From Symbiodinium natans (lineage: Eukaryota; Sar; Dinophyceae; Suessiales; Symbiodiniaceae), in assembly GCA_905221605.1 (NCBI GenBank), contig CAJNDS010002358.1:62001-126000 (forward strand): DNA of 64,000 nucleotides, read 5' to 3'. Below the pieces are notes generated by a model. It was not told the origin of the DNA and made no database searches. It saw nothing but the letters and a program-made list of their open reading frames with translations. Every line of letters begins with the position of its first letter. Within the stretch, counting starts at the first letter, position 1. This document shows positions 44,549-56,500 of this stretch, one piece after another. Made by a program: the position numbers and the translations under genes.

Positions 44549-44754
44549 CTCAAGAATAGCCAAAGACTTCCAGACCTACGTGCCCCCAGCCACCACCACA
44601 AGCCTCAACAACCAGCGGCAGGAATTAGAGTCCCTACGCACAATACTACGCCTCAGTGGCAAAATGAGATCACTTGTGGCTCTCGCGATTGCAGCACTAG
44701 AACAATCACAAATAGAAGCGGCAAAGATAGAAGAGATCACTAGAGATGGCGAAG

Positions 44755-45105
44755 TCAAAGCACGCCAACCATGAAGGACCCAGACCGGGACATCTGCCGA
44801 GCGCTAGCACTCGGCCTGGAACAACAAGGATAATCTCCAGCACCACCCTCACATGCCCCTGAGTCCTCAACCCGAGCAAAGAACAGCTCGGCCTCCTCAA
44901 CCTCTAGGCTGAAGCCAATAGAAGCACAGGCCGCAAGCACGTTGCGTAAGCGATTGTGACGCTTGGAGCGGTCACCCCCACAAAGGCAGGAGCGGGCATA
45001 GTCCCCAAACCTGTCTGCGATGTCGTCGCACAACGGACAAAAGCCATCAGAGGAAGCGACCGGCAAACGCAGGCAAAAAAAATCAAAATTGAGATGAAAA
45101 AATAT
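44755..45105 (-). mobile_element. C-terminal remnant of a non-LTR retrotransposon polyprotein
   Basis: Minus-strand open segment reading FCLRLPVASSDGFCPLCDDI, DRFGDYARSCLCGGDRSKRH and NRLRNVLAACASIGFSLEVE. The CPLC...(H/Y)A.SC.CGGDR..RHN.LR pattern is the Cys/His C-terminal motif found after the reverse transcriptase in LINE-type elements of algae and other protists. No reverse transcriptase or endonuclease is visible; upstream on this strand is AT-rich sequence, so the copy is a 3' fragment or is interrupted. Confidence 0.55.
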
Positions 45106-45400
45106 AGGATGTAGAGATATATTTATATTGAGGCATATAGATATTAATATTATAATTTTATTATATATATATATATATGTATATATATAATATAGTCTTA
45201 AAAATTTCATATATATTAATTGTAATGATTTTCGATAGGAAAGAATAATTATAGATTCCGAATTCAGATATGTATTTAAAAATCATTATCGGCCCCAATT
45301 CTCGAAGAAGGAATGGGAAATAATTCGATATTAATCATACAATCTGGCTTACAACGATTTGATGATATTTATGTGTACACCCTTTTGCAGAGGAAGCCAT
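45106..45400. repeat. AT-rich block with (TA)n
   Basis: Very AT-rich, (AT)n at 45160-45200. No gene. Confidence 0.85.
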
Positions 45401-45571
45401 AGGCAAAAAATCTCACCATCTGAATGGTGAGCTTTGCATACTTCACTTTCCTACAGTATGTACAATTCGAAGGCACCATATGTGCCGCAAAAGCTTGCAA
45501 GCCTGCGGCATGCAAAACCTTCTGCCGAGTGGCGTTGCAATTAAGGACGGTGTCGTGCTTCTTTCATCGTG

Positions 45572-45904
45572 CTACCCCCGATTCAGGTCGAAGTGATTGA
45601 CTTCGACAGCAAGCCCGAAACCACTTGGATGGCCTGCCAGGCACGCGCGTGCGTGTATGTTTGTGTGTGTGTGTGTGTGTGTGTGTGCCATGTGCGTGTG
45701 TAGTTGGGTTGGGCACGGCATGGCACCCTTAGCTGCAGTGCTGCAGGCCTCAGGCCATGTTGCAGCCACATGCTCAACCACGGGGATGTCCTTCGACCAC
45801 CTTCCGCAGTGTGAGAAGATGTGCGAAGATGCTTTGAGGATGCCATTTACTTGCCTCTCGGCTGCAGCTCTTGTACGGGCACCGTTTGTGTCGCAAAGAA
45901 CCAC
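45572..45904 (-). CDS. Possible minus-strand coding segment, unrecognised
   Basis: Minus strand reads VLCDTNGARTRAAAERQVNG and WSKDIPVVEHVAATWPEACS before running into a (GT)n tract (45661-45688). Helical look, no family recognised; the plus strand is also open in part. Confidence 0.3.
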   Translation of the reverse strand: MVLCDTNGARTRAAAERQVNGILKASSHIFSHCGRWSKDIPVVEHVAATWPEACSTAAKGAMPCPTQLHTHMAHTHTHTHTNIHARACLAGHPSGFGLAVEVNHFDLNRG

Positions 45905-47227
45905 TACCTGGCCGGACTATGATTCAGCGCCTTTGCTTTGCTTCCACAGGTTTTGGGCATTCCTCCATGGCCTTCAGTGGCGGCATGTGGGTTGCCTCTT
46001 GAAGGAAGCCAACCTCATCGAGAAGCAGCTTCCACACGAATTTCGTACATGAAGACTGAGTGACTAAGTCACTGAGCTCCAGGCCAGCTCCTGTGCATTT
46101 GCCCAAGACACAAGGAACACCAAAGGTCTGGCCTTGACAGCTTTCTTGCCAATGCTTAGAATGCTTAGACTCTTAGACTGCTCTCAAGAAGGTACCCCGA
46201 TGCAACCGGCCTTCTGCACACTTCGACCGCGCTCTGCCCGAACCCTTTGCTTTTTCTTCAGCCTGGCCAGTGCTCTGCAGTGTTGGTTGTCCGGCAGGTG
46301 TCCAGTGTTCAGCATTGGGGACCAGGCAGCCGCATGCACTTCTCGGCTGTTTTGTGCGACTGGCAGTTGCAGAAGCTGCTTGTGAACTTGCAGCGGTATG
46401 TTCCGGGAGCTGTGCAGGGTGTTGCATCGGAGCCTTCGCTGCCATGCCGATGGACTCTTCGAGCTGATCCCTCAACCTCGAGTGATCTCGAGTAGATGGT
46501 TGTGGTTGGCAACTCTTGCGGGTGTGCACTCATGTTGCGCTTTGCCGGCGCACGCGGCGCACGCCGCATGTGATCGTCTGAGCATCTTGCCCCTGAAACT
46601 CTTGCTTGAATGCTCGCGCATCACACCAAAAGACCTGGTCAGGCGAGAAAGAGCAACAGCACCTCTTCGTGGCAAAAGCTACTAAAGAGGACGTTGACGC
46701 ATGTGACGCTCACCATCCAGCAAACGAGGCTGGCCTGGTGCGGCTTTTCTTGCTGGCTGGAATGCCTGTCCAGGAACGTAAGGCGAATATGTGCGACCAT
46801 CTTACTCAGACATTCCTTGGGTTTCTACGCTTTGCTCCAAAGCCCAAAGCCATGGCCTCTGGCACGCCTGAGAGCACAGAACACATCAAAACACCATGGT
46901 AGCGGAGGAACGCAAGCGACCAAGGGCCGAGGTATTGGCTGCACCAGGCTCGTCGCCGGCACTGCTGCCGGCTGTTGTGCTGACGGGACTGGCCTGCAGA
47001 TTCACTTAACTAGAGATTGCTCACACATTTTCAGCGTGCCCACGGGTGCAAAAGGTTCTCAGGTGTGCGCACTGCGGCATCTGCTCGTCGTGTTCTCATG
47101 ACGCGACCTGCCACGTCTTCGAACCAAACACTCGCAATTAGTGATGGCGTGACAATGAGAAGCCCAATCAAGAGTATCGAGAGTCAAAGATTAGTTACAA
47201 GACACGTGGGTGGCCTCGGCTATCAAC
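45905..47227. other. Unassigned region, several overlapping open frames
   Basis: Both strands hold open frames of 60-160 codons (for example plus 46685-46900, TKEDVDACDAHHPANEAGLV). No domain recognised and no telomere-like repeats. May contain exons of the flanking minus-strand genes. Confidence 0.3.
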
Positions 47228-49000
47228 TCATGCTACGTGCCCAGGCATGCTCAGCGAAACGGCGCGAAACGTGTGCCTCGGAACAGGTCCAGGTGTCTGC
47301 GGCACCTCCGCGGCAACTTGAAGACTGAGACATTCTGCATATCGTATTGGGCAAAATTGTGCCATCATATGCCGACACTTAGCCGGCACCGTGTGCCATC
47401 GCATGATATCGCATGCCAGTACATCACAGTACGAGCTAGAGCAGCTAAGAGCAACCAGAGGGGGCGCAGATGACAGGATAAGCAGATACAAGCAGCAATG
47501 CAGTCCCGCCTTGGAACCGTTAGGGCCAACGGGCAGTGGACCTGGGACAAGACCTGCCATTGACAACAAAGCGTTGCCTCTTAAAGTCTTAGAAGCATCA
47601 GCGAAAGTTCGCCCACCTGCCGGGAGAGGCCCGCTGCTTGTGGTGCATCTCTGAAGACACTCATTGCTGGGAGAAGAAGCAGGCTTCTTCTGTGCAGTTC
47701 GTGGCAAATCGTGTGAAAAACGGCAGGCTGCTCCATATTTGCATGTGCCGCGGACATGCCACTTGCACTGCAAGGTCTTCACCGTCACAGGAGTAGAGGT
47801 ACCCTCTCTCTGTGAGGGTTCGGGCTGCGATGTCTCAAGCCAAGTCCGGTCTGTCCATCGCCACTGCTCCCTGTCTCTCTCGGCCCTCTCGGCTTGAGAA
47901 GCTTCTTGACCGCGTAAGCCTAGGCCCGGAGTCAAGCCTGGTGGAGCCTCTTGGGGCTCTTCCGGCAATGCCTGTGCTTTCTGTGCTTGCTGAAGAACCT
48001 CAGCAATGTGCTCCAGAGAGGGTTCGTCAGCTTGATAGCTGCTTGTTCTGGAGTGGAAGCCGCTATGGCCGCTATGCAGGCTGTTCTGCAAGCCTTCAAA
48101 AGACTGAACTGGCTCCGATGCGCAGCGCAAATGGCTCGGCCGCCATCGAGGCGGGCTGAGGAGGTCTGCGCAACCCTCAGACCCTGTCTCATCCACTTCA
48201 ATGAAGGTGTTTCTGACGCGAAAGTTGACATTTCCGAAATTATCCCAGGAAGATTGCGATGCCAAATGAGGCTGCACATCTTCAACAAGCCCATGCAGGG
48301 TTTGGGTATCGACAAGCTCTTTATCTTCTTGAATCGTTCGTGAGCGCTGCCTGGCATGACGGAAGCTGCGCACTGGAACAGCAAGTGTGTGACGAGCATG
48401 GTATGCCTCCTTCCGCTCTTGAGAGTCGAGATTGGTGCTTGGGAGGACATCCACCATCATTGGCTCTCCACGCCAAGGCCTTTGACCCATGAAGTCTGGG
48501 TTGATGTCTATATACTTCGGAAAATGAAACTGCCGCAAGGCCTCATACTCATCTGTCTCTCGTATGGGTGAGACATACGAGTGCGCACGAGGCGAGCGCA
48601 TCAATGTGGCACCCAGGCTTGTGCTAACTCGACCTCGCTCAGGGTTTGCAGGTCCATGTCCGCTGGATTGGTCTAACATGGTGCCGAGAGAATCCGGCTC
48701 TAACGCTGCGCTTGGCAGTGCGTCAAGAGGTGACGTCGCAAGACTCATTGGTTCCCAAGGAGATCTAGCAAAAACTGATGACATCGGCTCAGAAGCACAT
48801 CTCAAGTGACCCCGGCGCCAAGTGCGCCCGAGCGTGCTTCCGCTGCTTAAACTAGGAACGGCTGGATCAGCACGGGCCTCCGTGCTCTCATCCACCTCTA
48901 TAAACGTGTTGCGCACATGAACCGTCTGCCAGGTCTTGAGTCCAGGAGGTTCTGCTGGTAGCTCAGATGAGCTATCCTCTTGTCTAAAGGGATGCGACAT
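47228..49000 (-). CDS. CCCH zinc-finger protein with a duplicated NTFIEVDE/HLRCASEP motif pair
   Basis: Long open frame on the minus strand; first ATG at 49000, stop at 47228-47230 (590 codons). A CCCH finger CKWHVRGTCKYGAACRFSH (C-x7-C-x5-C-x3-H) lies at plus 47711-47772; such fingers usually bind RNA. Upstream the pair VRNTFIEVDE (residues 29-38) and GHLRCASEP occurs, and is repeated about 235 residues on as VRNTFIEVDE and SHLRCASEP. A Gln/Glu/Pro-rich region follows. The part after the finger (about 47228-47640) loses coding character and may be read-through, so the true end may be earlier. Minus-strand open segments at 49103-49390 and 49424-49699 may be upstream exons. Confidence 0.7.
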   Translation of the reverse strand: MSHPFRQEDSSSELPAEPPGLKTWQTVHVRNTFIEVDESTEARADPAVPSLSSGSTLGRTWRRGHLRCASEPMSSVFARSPWEPMSLATSPLDALPSAALEPDSLGTMLDQSSGHGPANPERGRVSTSLGATLMRSPRAHSYVSPIRETDEYEALRQFHFPKYIDINPDFMGQRPWRGEPMMVDVLPSTNLDSQERKEAYHARHTLAVPVRSFRHARQRSRTIQEDKELVDTQTLHGLVEDVQPHLASQSSWDNFGNVNFRVRNTFIEVDETGSEGCADLLSPPRWRPSHLRCASEPVQSFEGLQNSLHSGHSGFHSRTSSYQADEPSLEHIAEVLQQAQKAQALPEEPQEAPPGLTPGLGLRGQEASQAERAERDREQWRWTDRTWLETSQPEPSQREGTSTPVTVKTLQCKWHVRGTCKYGAACRFSHDLPRTAQKKPASSPSNECLQRCTTSSGPLPAGGRTFADASKTLRGNALLSMAGLVPGPLPVGPNGSKAGLHCCLYLLILSSAPPLVALSCSSSYCDVLACDIMRWHTVPAKCRHMMAQFCPIRYAECLSLQVAAEVPQTPGPVPRHTFRAVSLSMPGHVA

Positions 49001-49102
49001 GGTTCGGCGAAGGAGCGTGACTACACGCACAAACCTGCGTTAAATGAACTGTGCAACTGCTGAGTGCAAGCACCATCTTGTCTGTCCAAAAGCGTCTCAA
49101 TC

Positions 49103-49699
49103 TCACCATTCGAGACATGCGGCTAGTTCTGTGCCTGTTCCTTCCACCTTGAGCCAGAGCAGGCGACAAAGCTCAGCAGACTCGTCGAGCACACGTTGAC
49201 TATACTTTGCATGCATGTGCTGGAGTCCAGCGGTTGCCAATGTTGGCAGCTTGTTTATCCTTCTAGGAAGGCGATCAAATTCCGGAGCATAGCCACAGCT
49301 TTGGTGTCCAGAACATCCGGCGATGGTGACGGTGCACTGCTTGCAACACTTGTCTTGCTTCCTGTTTACGGGTCTCTCACCTATGTCCATTGTTGCGATA
49401 CTCTAGCACGAAGGCAGCTACAGCTACGCACCTAATGTACGGATACGAGGCAGACTGCTGAAGGCTTTCATGGCACGACGGTCTTGTGCCATCTTGCGTC
49501 CCTGGAAGTCGATCCGGGGTCGATTCAGTCTGTGCCATCGGCTGAAGTGCTCCATATTTTCCACACTCGTTTCGGTCAGCTGTAGTAAGTTCGTGTAGCC
49601 CGGGCTGACAAAGGACGAGCCGTTGCAATGTCGAAACTGTACAGCTGATTCAGATTGCGCTCCACGGCCTTGTCCACATGCCACCATCTCTCTGTGCAT
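49103..49699 (-). CDS. Candidate upstream exons on the minus strand
   Basis: Two minus-strand segments: 49424-49699 (SFVSPGYTNLLQLTETSVEN, FQGRKMAQDRRAMKAFSSLP) and 49103-49390 (EFDRLPRRINKLPTLATAGL, KYSQRVLDESAELCRLL). Good protein-like composition, no known domain. Probably belong to the CCCH gene or the coiled-coil gene. Confidence 0.35.
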
Positions 49700-50551
49700 T
49701 GAGCAGAAGGCCAGAGTTTACCAGGCGTAAAAGCACAAAAAAACCAAAAAACAATGCAAAGCCTGCCTCCCGGGAGACTCGACTTCGTCGGCCTAACATG
49801 CAGCACTGGACGCTCGCTCGGCATCCGATAAAGACTTCTCAGGGTGCTTCAAAGGCGAAAAGGCCGCGACTGTCAAACTTGCGCCAAGGTGACGTGGATC
49901 GTATTGCCCCTCCTCACAGGTGCAAGCGGGCAATACGAAGCATCAATTCGGGGACATGGTTTCGCAATAGTGTTGTGGTGGCGAAATAATCGATGCCCCG
50001 TAGCCTCCGGAGTGCGACCTGGCTGTCAAAGGCAGCCTCGCCATGGGCTGTGGTACTGGTATGCCGGGGCAAAATACAAGCAGAATTGGAGGAACATCAT
50101 TGGTACGGTCTGGCAATTGCCCTACAAGCCTGTGTATCTGCGCAAATTCGAGGGTTTGGTGTCTTGCTTCTTTTGGTGCAAAGCTGTCTTTTGAAACGAT
50201 GCGACAGGGCCGGGTGGCGACGGCTGATTGGATGGGGAAACTTGGGGACATTGTCAGCGCGCAATTTGTGTTGTGTGTTTCGGAGGGGCGATCCTCGGTA
50301 GCTGTTGATCGAGTGGGGGTCGTCTAGGGTCGGACAGGAGAATCAGATTGTTCCGGCCGGAACCAAAATAGCATGAGCGTGCGCCTAATGATTAGCGCGA
50401 GGGACCTCGATCGTTGTCGTCACGGGATTATGGCTGCACATGTCTGCAATGATTGTGCCTGCTGATATTCCCTCCGACATTGATTGAACAATGTAATACA
50501 ATGTATATATGTATACTATGATCACATTTGCTGAGCATGTGATGACCATGT

Positions 50552-53500
50552 TCACTCCTGGATCTGTGTCGCATCACATAGATGTTCCACTAGCCAAACC
50601 TTGAACCTTATGATTCCAGCTTCCAAGTTGTTGCAGCTGGGACATTCGACTTGGCCAATCGCGTATACCTGCACAAGTGCTGATTCGATGCAAAGCTACC
50701 CTGAGACTCCGAAAGAACGCAACTTTTGCGAACCTCTCGGGCGTCGACCGGGGCTGTCCGTCTCTTTCTATCTGCTTGTTCGTTTGTTTTTGTGTTTGTG
50801 GGTGTTGCGCAGGGGTGCGCATGTGAACTGGGAGGCGTGGCCTAGCAATCCAGCACCCGAGTGATTCGGTTCTGACTGACGTGCTTCATGGTGGACAGCA
50901 GATCATGAAAGTCGCGGTCGTTTGCAGCGACAAGTGATCCAGTTCCGGCCTGGTTCCATAGCCCAGGCCCATGACATCTCGACCCAGAAGATGCTGCCTC
51001 AGGAATGCTAAGGACTCACTGCTTAGTAACCTCTTAAGTAAACACAACCAGAGAGAAGCAGAGGCGGAGGACCAGCGCCGCAGCACACTCAAGTCCTGGT
51101 CAGATCTGTCAGATGTGGAAGGGCAATCTGGAGATAAGTGCTTGATGTTGGGATGTTCCCTCATATACTAACAGTCCTTACTAAGGATTGCAGTACCACC
51201 TATTAAAGTGATCATCCCGATTAACGACTGTTAGTATAAGGGGAACATCCCAAGCCAAGGTTGATGAGTGGCACCTCAGCAGCTGTTGTGGGGTAGATGT
51301 CACGGTCATGGCGGCTAAGCTGCCCTGGCAGGCGATGGTATGGAGCACTGTCATCAACACTACCGAAGAGCCCACGAAACAGTTCTGATGTCCAGTCGGC
51401 CTCCAGTAGATGACCTTCACATTGTTCAGTTTGTACGACGGGCTGAGGTAACAAGTTGGCTTGTTCGACCAACAGGTGGTTTTGCAGTTTGAGTTTAGCC
51501 TGTGCTTTCTGGTCAGGGGCCGCACCCCTCCTCCTCAGGCTAAGACATATGCCTACTTGAGCATATGCTGGAGCCTTGCGCTATGTTTGTCTCCCGGCCT
51601 TGGCGTATCTGCCGAATCGCTGCGTGCCTCTTTGCAGGGGCCATGACTGGAACCATCAGTGGCAATTGAGTCAGCAGCCTTGGCGAACGCAAACCAGAGC
51701 CCCTGCTTTGCTCGAGCACTGCCTTGAGACCAGTCGAAGGATTGCCCTTGATGCCAAGAGCCTGAGAAAAAATCGCAATTCAACCCTAAACCATAAACCC
51801 TAAACTGCCCCAACCCCTAAGTAGAAACATCTGTGCACGCGAGGGCAGGACAGGCGGCGACGTGCTGGGCAAAACCTTGCCGTCTGCCTCAATTCCTGAC
51901 CGTGACAAGTTGAGGGTTTCCGAGATTAGGGGGTACATTGTTGGGGTCCACAATCTAATGGAACTCTATTCTTTGGGGGACTATATCAGTGGTCCCCTAT
52001 TTCGTAAACCTCCAGTTCAATTTGCAAGAACATGACGGCCAGGGTAAGTTTGCCTCAAGGATCCTGGCCTGCTTGGAGAGCTTGCTCCAGAGCGCCATGC
52101 TCTGCCAAGGCCCTTCCGAAGGACGGAATGCCCTTGCTTTGATGGTGCCCCGGATCCCTCCCATTGCCATATTAATTAGCCAAAGCCCTAACTCCTTCAT
52201 GAATTCTGGGTTTTTCGGGGAATAGCTTCTTGTACTAGGGGGTTACCGACTTCCAGACACTGCGCGGAGGCCAACATAATGAGCATATTTATTTCTTTCG
52301 ACTGCGGGAGCAATCCTGCCATTTTCAAGCAGGCAATTATGGATACTTCGCCGCAAGCTTCTGTCGGGATACCGAGGGTGGGGAACTAAGCCAACTGACT
52401 GGCTTTCAGTAGGGGGACTGTTCGGCCTGGAGTTGCTGATGCGCATCCCAGGAGTTTGGCAGCAAGCGGAACACTCACAATCCCACCCAGTGTCTCTCTG
52501 AAGCTCTCCTGCGACTTGCGCTCCTGCGGCCCGAGCCCTCACTCCATTTCTAACTTTATGAATGGCTCGCCTCTGGAGTGCGGCAGCCCGGTCGTCCAGA
52601 GCAGCACGAGCTTGTTGTAATAGCACCTGTGCCCGATGCTGCTCAGCATCTAAGACCCCCAGGATGTCAAGTGCGCAGAAGGCCTGCTCCCGTGCCATAC
52701 CACCCACAGAGCGCAGTCTGTCCCTGGCAGCGGGCTGGGTCATGCTGCGTCAAAAATCTCAGAGCATCTGTCAAAACCAAAGCCAATGGCACGCGTCTTG
52801 CTGCCATTGATGTCTGAGCCTTTCGTATGTTTCAGATCTTTCACTGCTTGTTCAGAAGACCAGAGCGTCCCACCAAAGCGCCGCTTTCGGCCAGAGGCCA
52901 TGCTAGGCACTGAGTCAACCACTTCTCGACTGTCAGGTGCTCCGCCTGGAGCCTCCGACGCTCATGGTGGGCGAGGGTGGGGGGTTCGGTTCGGCACAGA
53001 TCCGTCGCCCAAATCTGAGAAGCCAGCTGTCTTCTTTTGGTGTGCAGGAATGCTGCAGCCTGCGCATGGCAGATTGGTGCCCATGCCAGACAGGACGCAT
53101 GGTGCAGACAATGACGAGGTTCGATGAATGACTGGGCGAGTCTGTTTCGCAATGCCACAACGCGTCAGAAGATGCAGCAAGCATGACAAGCGCATCGAAA
53201 ATCATGTACCGGTATTCCTGTTCCGGGACGCATCCTGCCGCTTCGCCCCCTGACCAGAAAGCGGGCTTCATCTGCACTTGCCCTTTGAATTACAAAGGCA
53301 TTGCAATATCTACTGTGTCTGGGCTGACTGAAATTCACCGCGCCAGTGCAGTGTTAGCTGACGTGCCACACTGCGGCCCACCTGGCGGAGTGCCCGCTCC
53401 CACCTGCTTGCACCACTGCACCAAGCCGTGCCAACATGAGATGAGGGAAACAACTTGAAGGAACCTCTTCGTCTTCTGCTTTGTCTTGCCTGCAGACGCT

Positions 53501-56500
53501 TGCAGCGACTACGTCTCATGTCACGTGTCATGATGCAATCCTGCAGAAGCGTGTCGACGCAATCTTCATCTAATTCATCAACTGTGGCACTTTCGATTAG
53601 AGTGTCGACGCTCGCTTGAAGCGACTGGAATGTGGATCACGGCGAACTGGCCAAGTAGGAATGTGAGGGGGACTTCGGTTGTGCGGGGGAATCGAGTTTT
53701 TTGCTGGGGGGCCCCGGGAGTTTTTTGACGTTTTTTGGGGGTGAAAGCCGGGGTGGGGTTAGGCGGTGGGGGGAAGCAGGGTTGGGGTGTACGACTCTTG
53801 ACACATAGCCAGCAAGGCTGCGCATCCAAAACGCATATCGAACACTCGAATATCACGAATACTCGCCTCATCAGGCATAGCTGAGCTGCAACAGTTTGAG
53901 CGCAAAGCGAGAAACAGAGTTTGACCGACATCAAGAGACTAGCAGGCTTAGCGGCACTACTCAGTTCCTCTGTCGACTCCTATTTGTAACCATTGTGCCA
54001 CATTTCTCGGACATGGGGTTGCTGGTACTTTTGCAAAGTCGTGGTGGGGTCATCACTGGACGTGACCAAGCATGAGTTGACCATACAAAGACATACAGAA
54101 GCGGTGGGACCTTTGGTAAGACCAAAGACATGCTGTAAGAAGCACATAGTGACATAGCAGCACAAAGAAAGCAACTCAGCAGCGCCCTTGAATCGTGCAA
54201 GTTTCATGCTGCTCACTACATCTCTTCTCAGGCGTGCGCCATGCAGGGGCGGGAAGCACATCTTCCGCTGCCTTGTGCGCTGAGGCTGTGCAGAAAATTC
54301 ACCAAATCAAACGTAACTAGTGCGGTGCCTGCTTCACGAGAACGCACAGCAAGCAAGGCTGTAGCTGCAGCTTAACCCCATAACTTTGAAACATTCCACG
54401 CATGCCGTGTCCTGGGTGATCATGATGCGCATGTGCATGATGCGCATGTGTACCCACTGGAAGAGCAGACCGACATGCGCGCGGAGCTCCGAACGCCTTG
54501 CGCAACAACCTTTTGCATAGACCGAACGAAGCACTCTGATCTGGAGCGCCGGATGTCGCTGAGGAGCAGCTAGCTGCTTGCAGTGATTCCAGAGGATGTG
54601 TCTGAAATTGGAGATCAGTGCAGAGTATGCAGCAAAAGTCTTGGAAACTTGACGAACTTGTGCTGGAAAGAAATGGACTTTAAGACACTGCCTCGTGAAA
54701 GAACAAATTCAAACAAAGTACTATTCAAACCTTTCGAAAGTTTGACAGCGCATCTGCAACACAGCCACAGGAGCTGTGTTGTTTTCGCACATAATCCATG
54801 AGCCAGATGGACCCTGCTCAGACACACACGCACACAGTCAAACACATCAGAATCGCAAGATATCGCCACATAAACATACCCGGAAGACACTGGGAATCTC
54901 TGAGCTTTGCACTTGTGGAGAGTTTGCCAGTGGGCTCCCTGTGGAGCACAGGCAGCGGAGAACTGGCAAACTGTACCAAGTGTCTGACATGGGGGTTTAC
55001 GAGATTAGGGGCACCTTGTTGGGGCTCTGATTATAAGGGGATCCTACTCTTTAGGGGTCTATATTCGGGGGTCCCTTCTGATCATACACCCCCACAAGCC
55101 TTCGGTCGAAGGCACAGCCTTGGCAGTTCAGACATGGCGGCGAAGATGCCAAAATCTCGCTGGCACTGAGCTGACAACATCACAGGGTGACAAAGTGGCA
55201 TCCTGCTCCTCGACTTCCAGATCGCCAAGTCCCTGCGCTAGAAGCTGCAAGGAAGCAGGATGACTGGACAATTTGGGCTAGCCATGACCAGTGACCTGAG
55301 CTTGGGATAGCTGCGAGAGTTCCACGGCGGTTTTCAAGCCTGGCTGACACAGACATGGGACATCATGAGACCGAGTAGATGCCAACAGCCAACAGATTGC
55401 AGCTGTGTAGCAAACATCGCTGCAATCATCGACCACGACACCGACATGCACGCAGTACGAGAAGCGGGTTTCTCACACATCAGCGCGAGAAAAATACACA
55501 TCACTTCATCGGGGGCGGTAAGCACGCATCAGCGGCCGAAGTACGCATTAAAACGAAGCAGTCCCCACGAAGACGCTTCTGTTTGCACCATCTATCCATG
55601 AACATGATGGAATTGCTTGGTTTGTGCTGCGGACGCCATCGTTTTTGTACGTTTTCACATGTTTTGGCTCTGTTCCAACATGCCAACTCCCAACATCTCC
55701 CAACCAGACGCGTGGTTTTGAGCTATCCAGGAACATGGATGGAACTACTTCATTTCCGGTCATCACTCATCACTATGCGCGAAATGCGGTTCCCCAACGT
55801 AGACCCCGATCGACGTGAAGCAAAAACAAGCGATGTGAGTTAAAGAGACTCCTTGTACGATTGAAACCTGGAAGTAAAGAGATAGCCACCTCAAGGCGAC
55901 TCCATCCTACCATATTGCAACTCTAGGCAGTATCTTCGCGTAACCCCAAAGCTAGGCAATACTAGGCAGTGTCTTCACACTGTTCGCGGCTTTTGTATTT
56001 TCAGCCTTCATTGTGGCTCACAATCCAGAAGCGCGCTATCTTTGCCGATGCCTGTGATATCCATAGGCCCATCCTTAACAAGCTGCCGTGCCACGTGCTC
56101 GGAAAGGACTGCAGAAGCTAGGGCTGCCACCTTCTGTGCCTGTGTCTCCCATTCCTGCAATACAGCGCAGCAGCATGCATTCTCATGGCCTCATGGCAAA
56201 CAGCAGAGTGTCACTGGCGGACTACAAGCTAGTGTGGCCAGCTGGCGATGGTGCGTAAGTGGCCTTGTGCCAACGGTGCATTGACTTTTGTGGCTACGTT
56301 CGCGGAGCCTAACTGGATAAGGAGTGGCAGCTTAGGGTTCTCCAGCGCGTTGCATACCTAGATAAGATCGAGTTTGGTATACAATCTCTCTGCCGGTTGA
56401 CGTTGCAAGCAAACCGCAAACAACAAAGTGCAGCGTCAGAACCTCCACAAACAGTGCAACCATATTGGCGAAATCATGACCCATACCATGCCTTCTCCAT

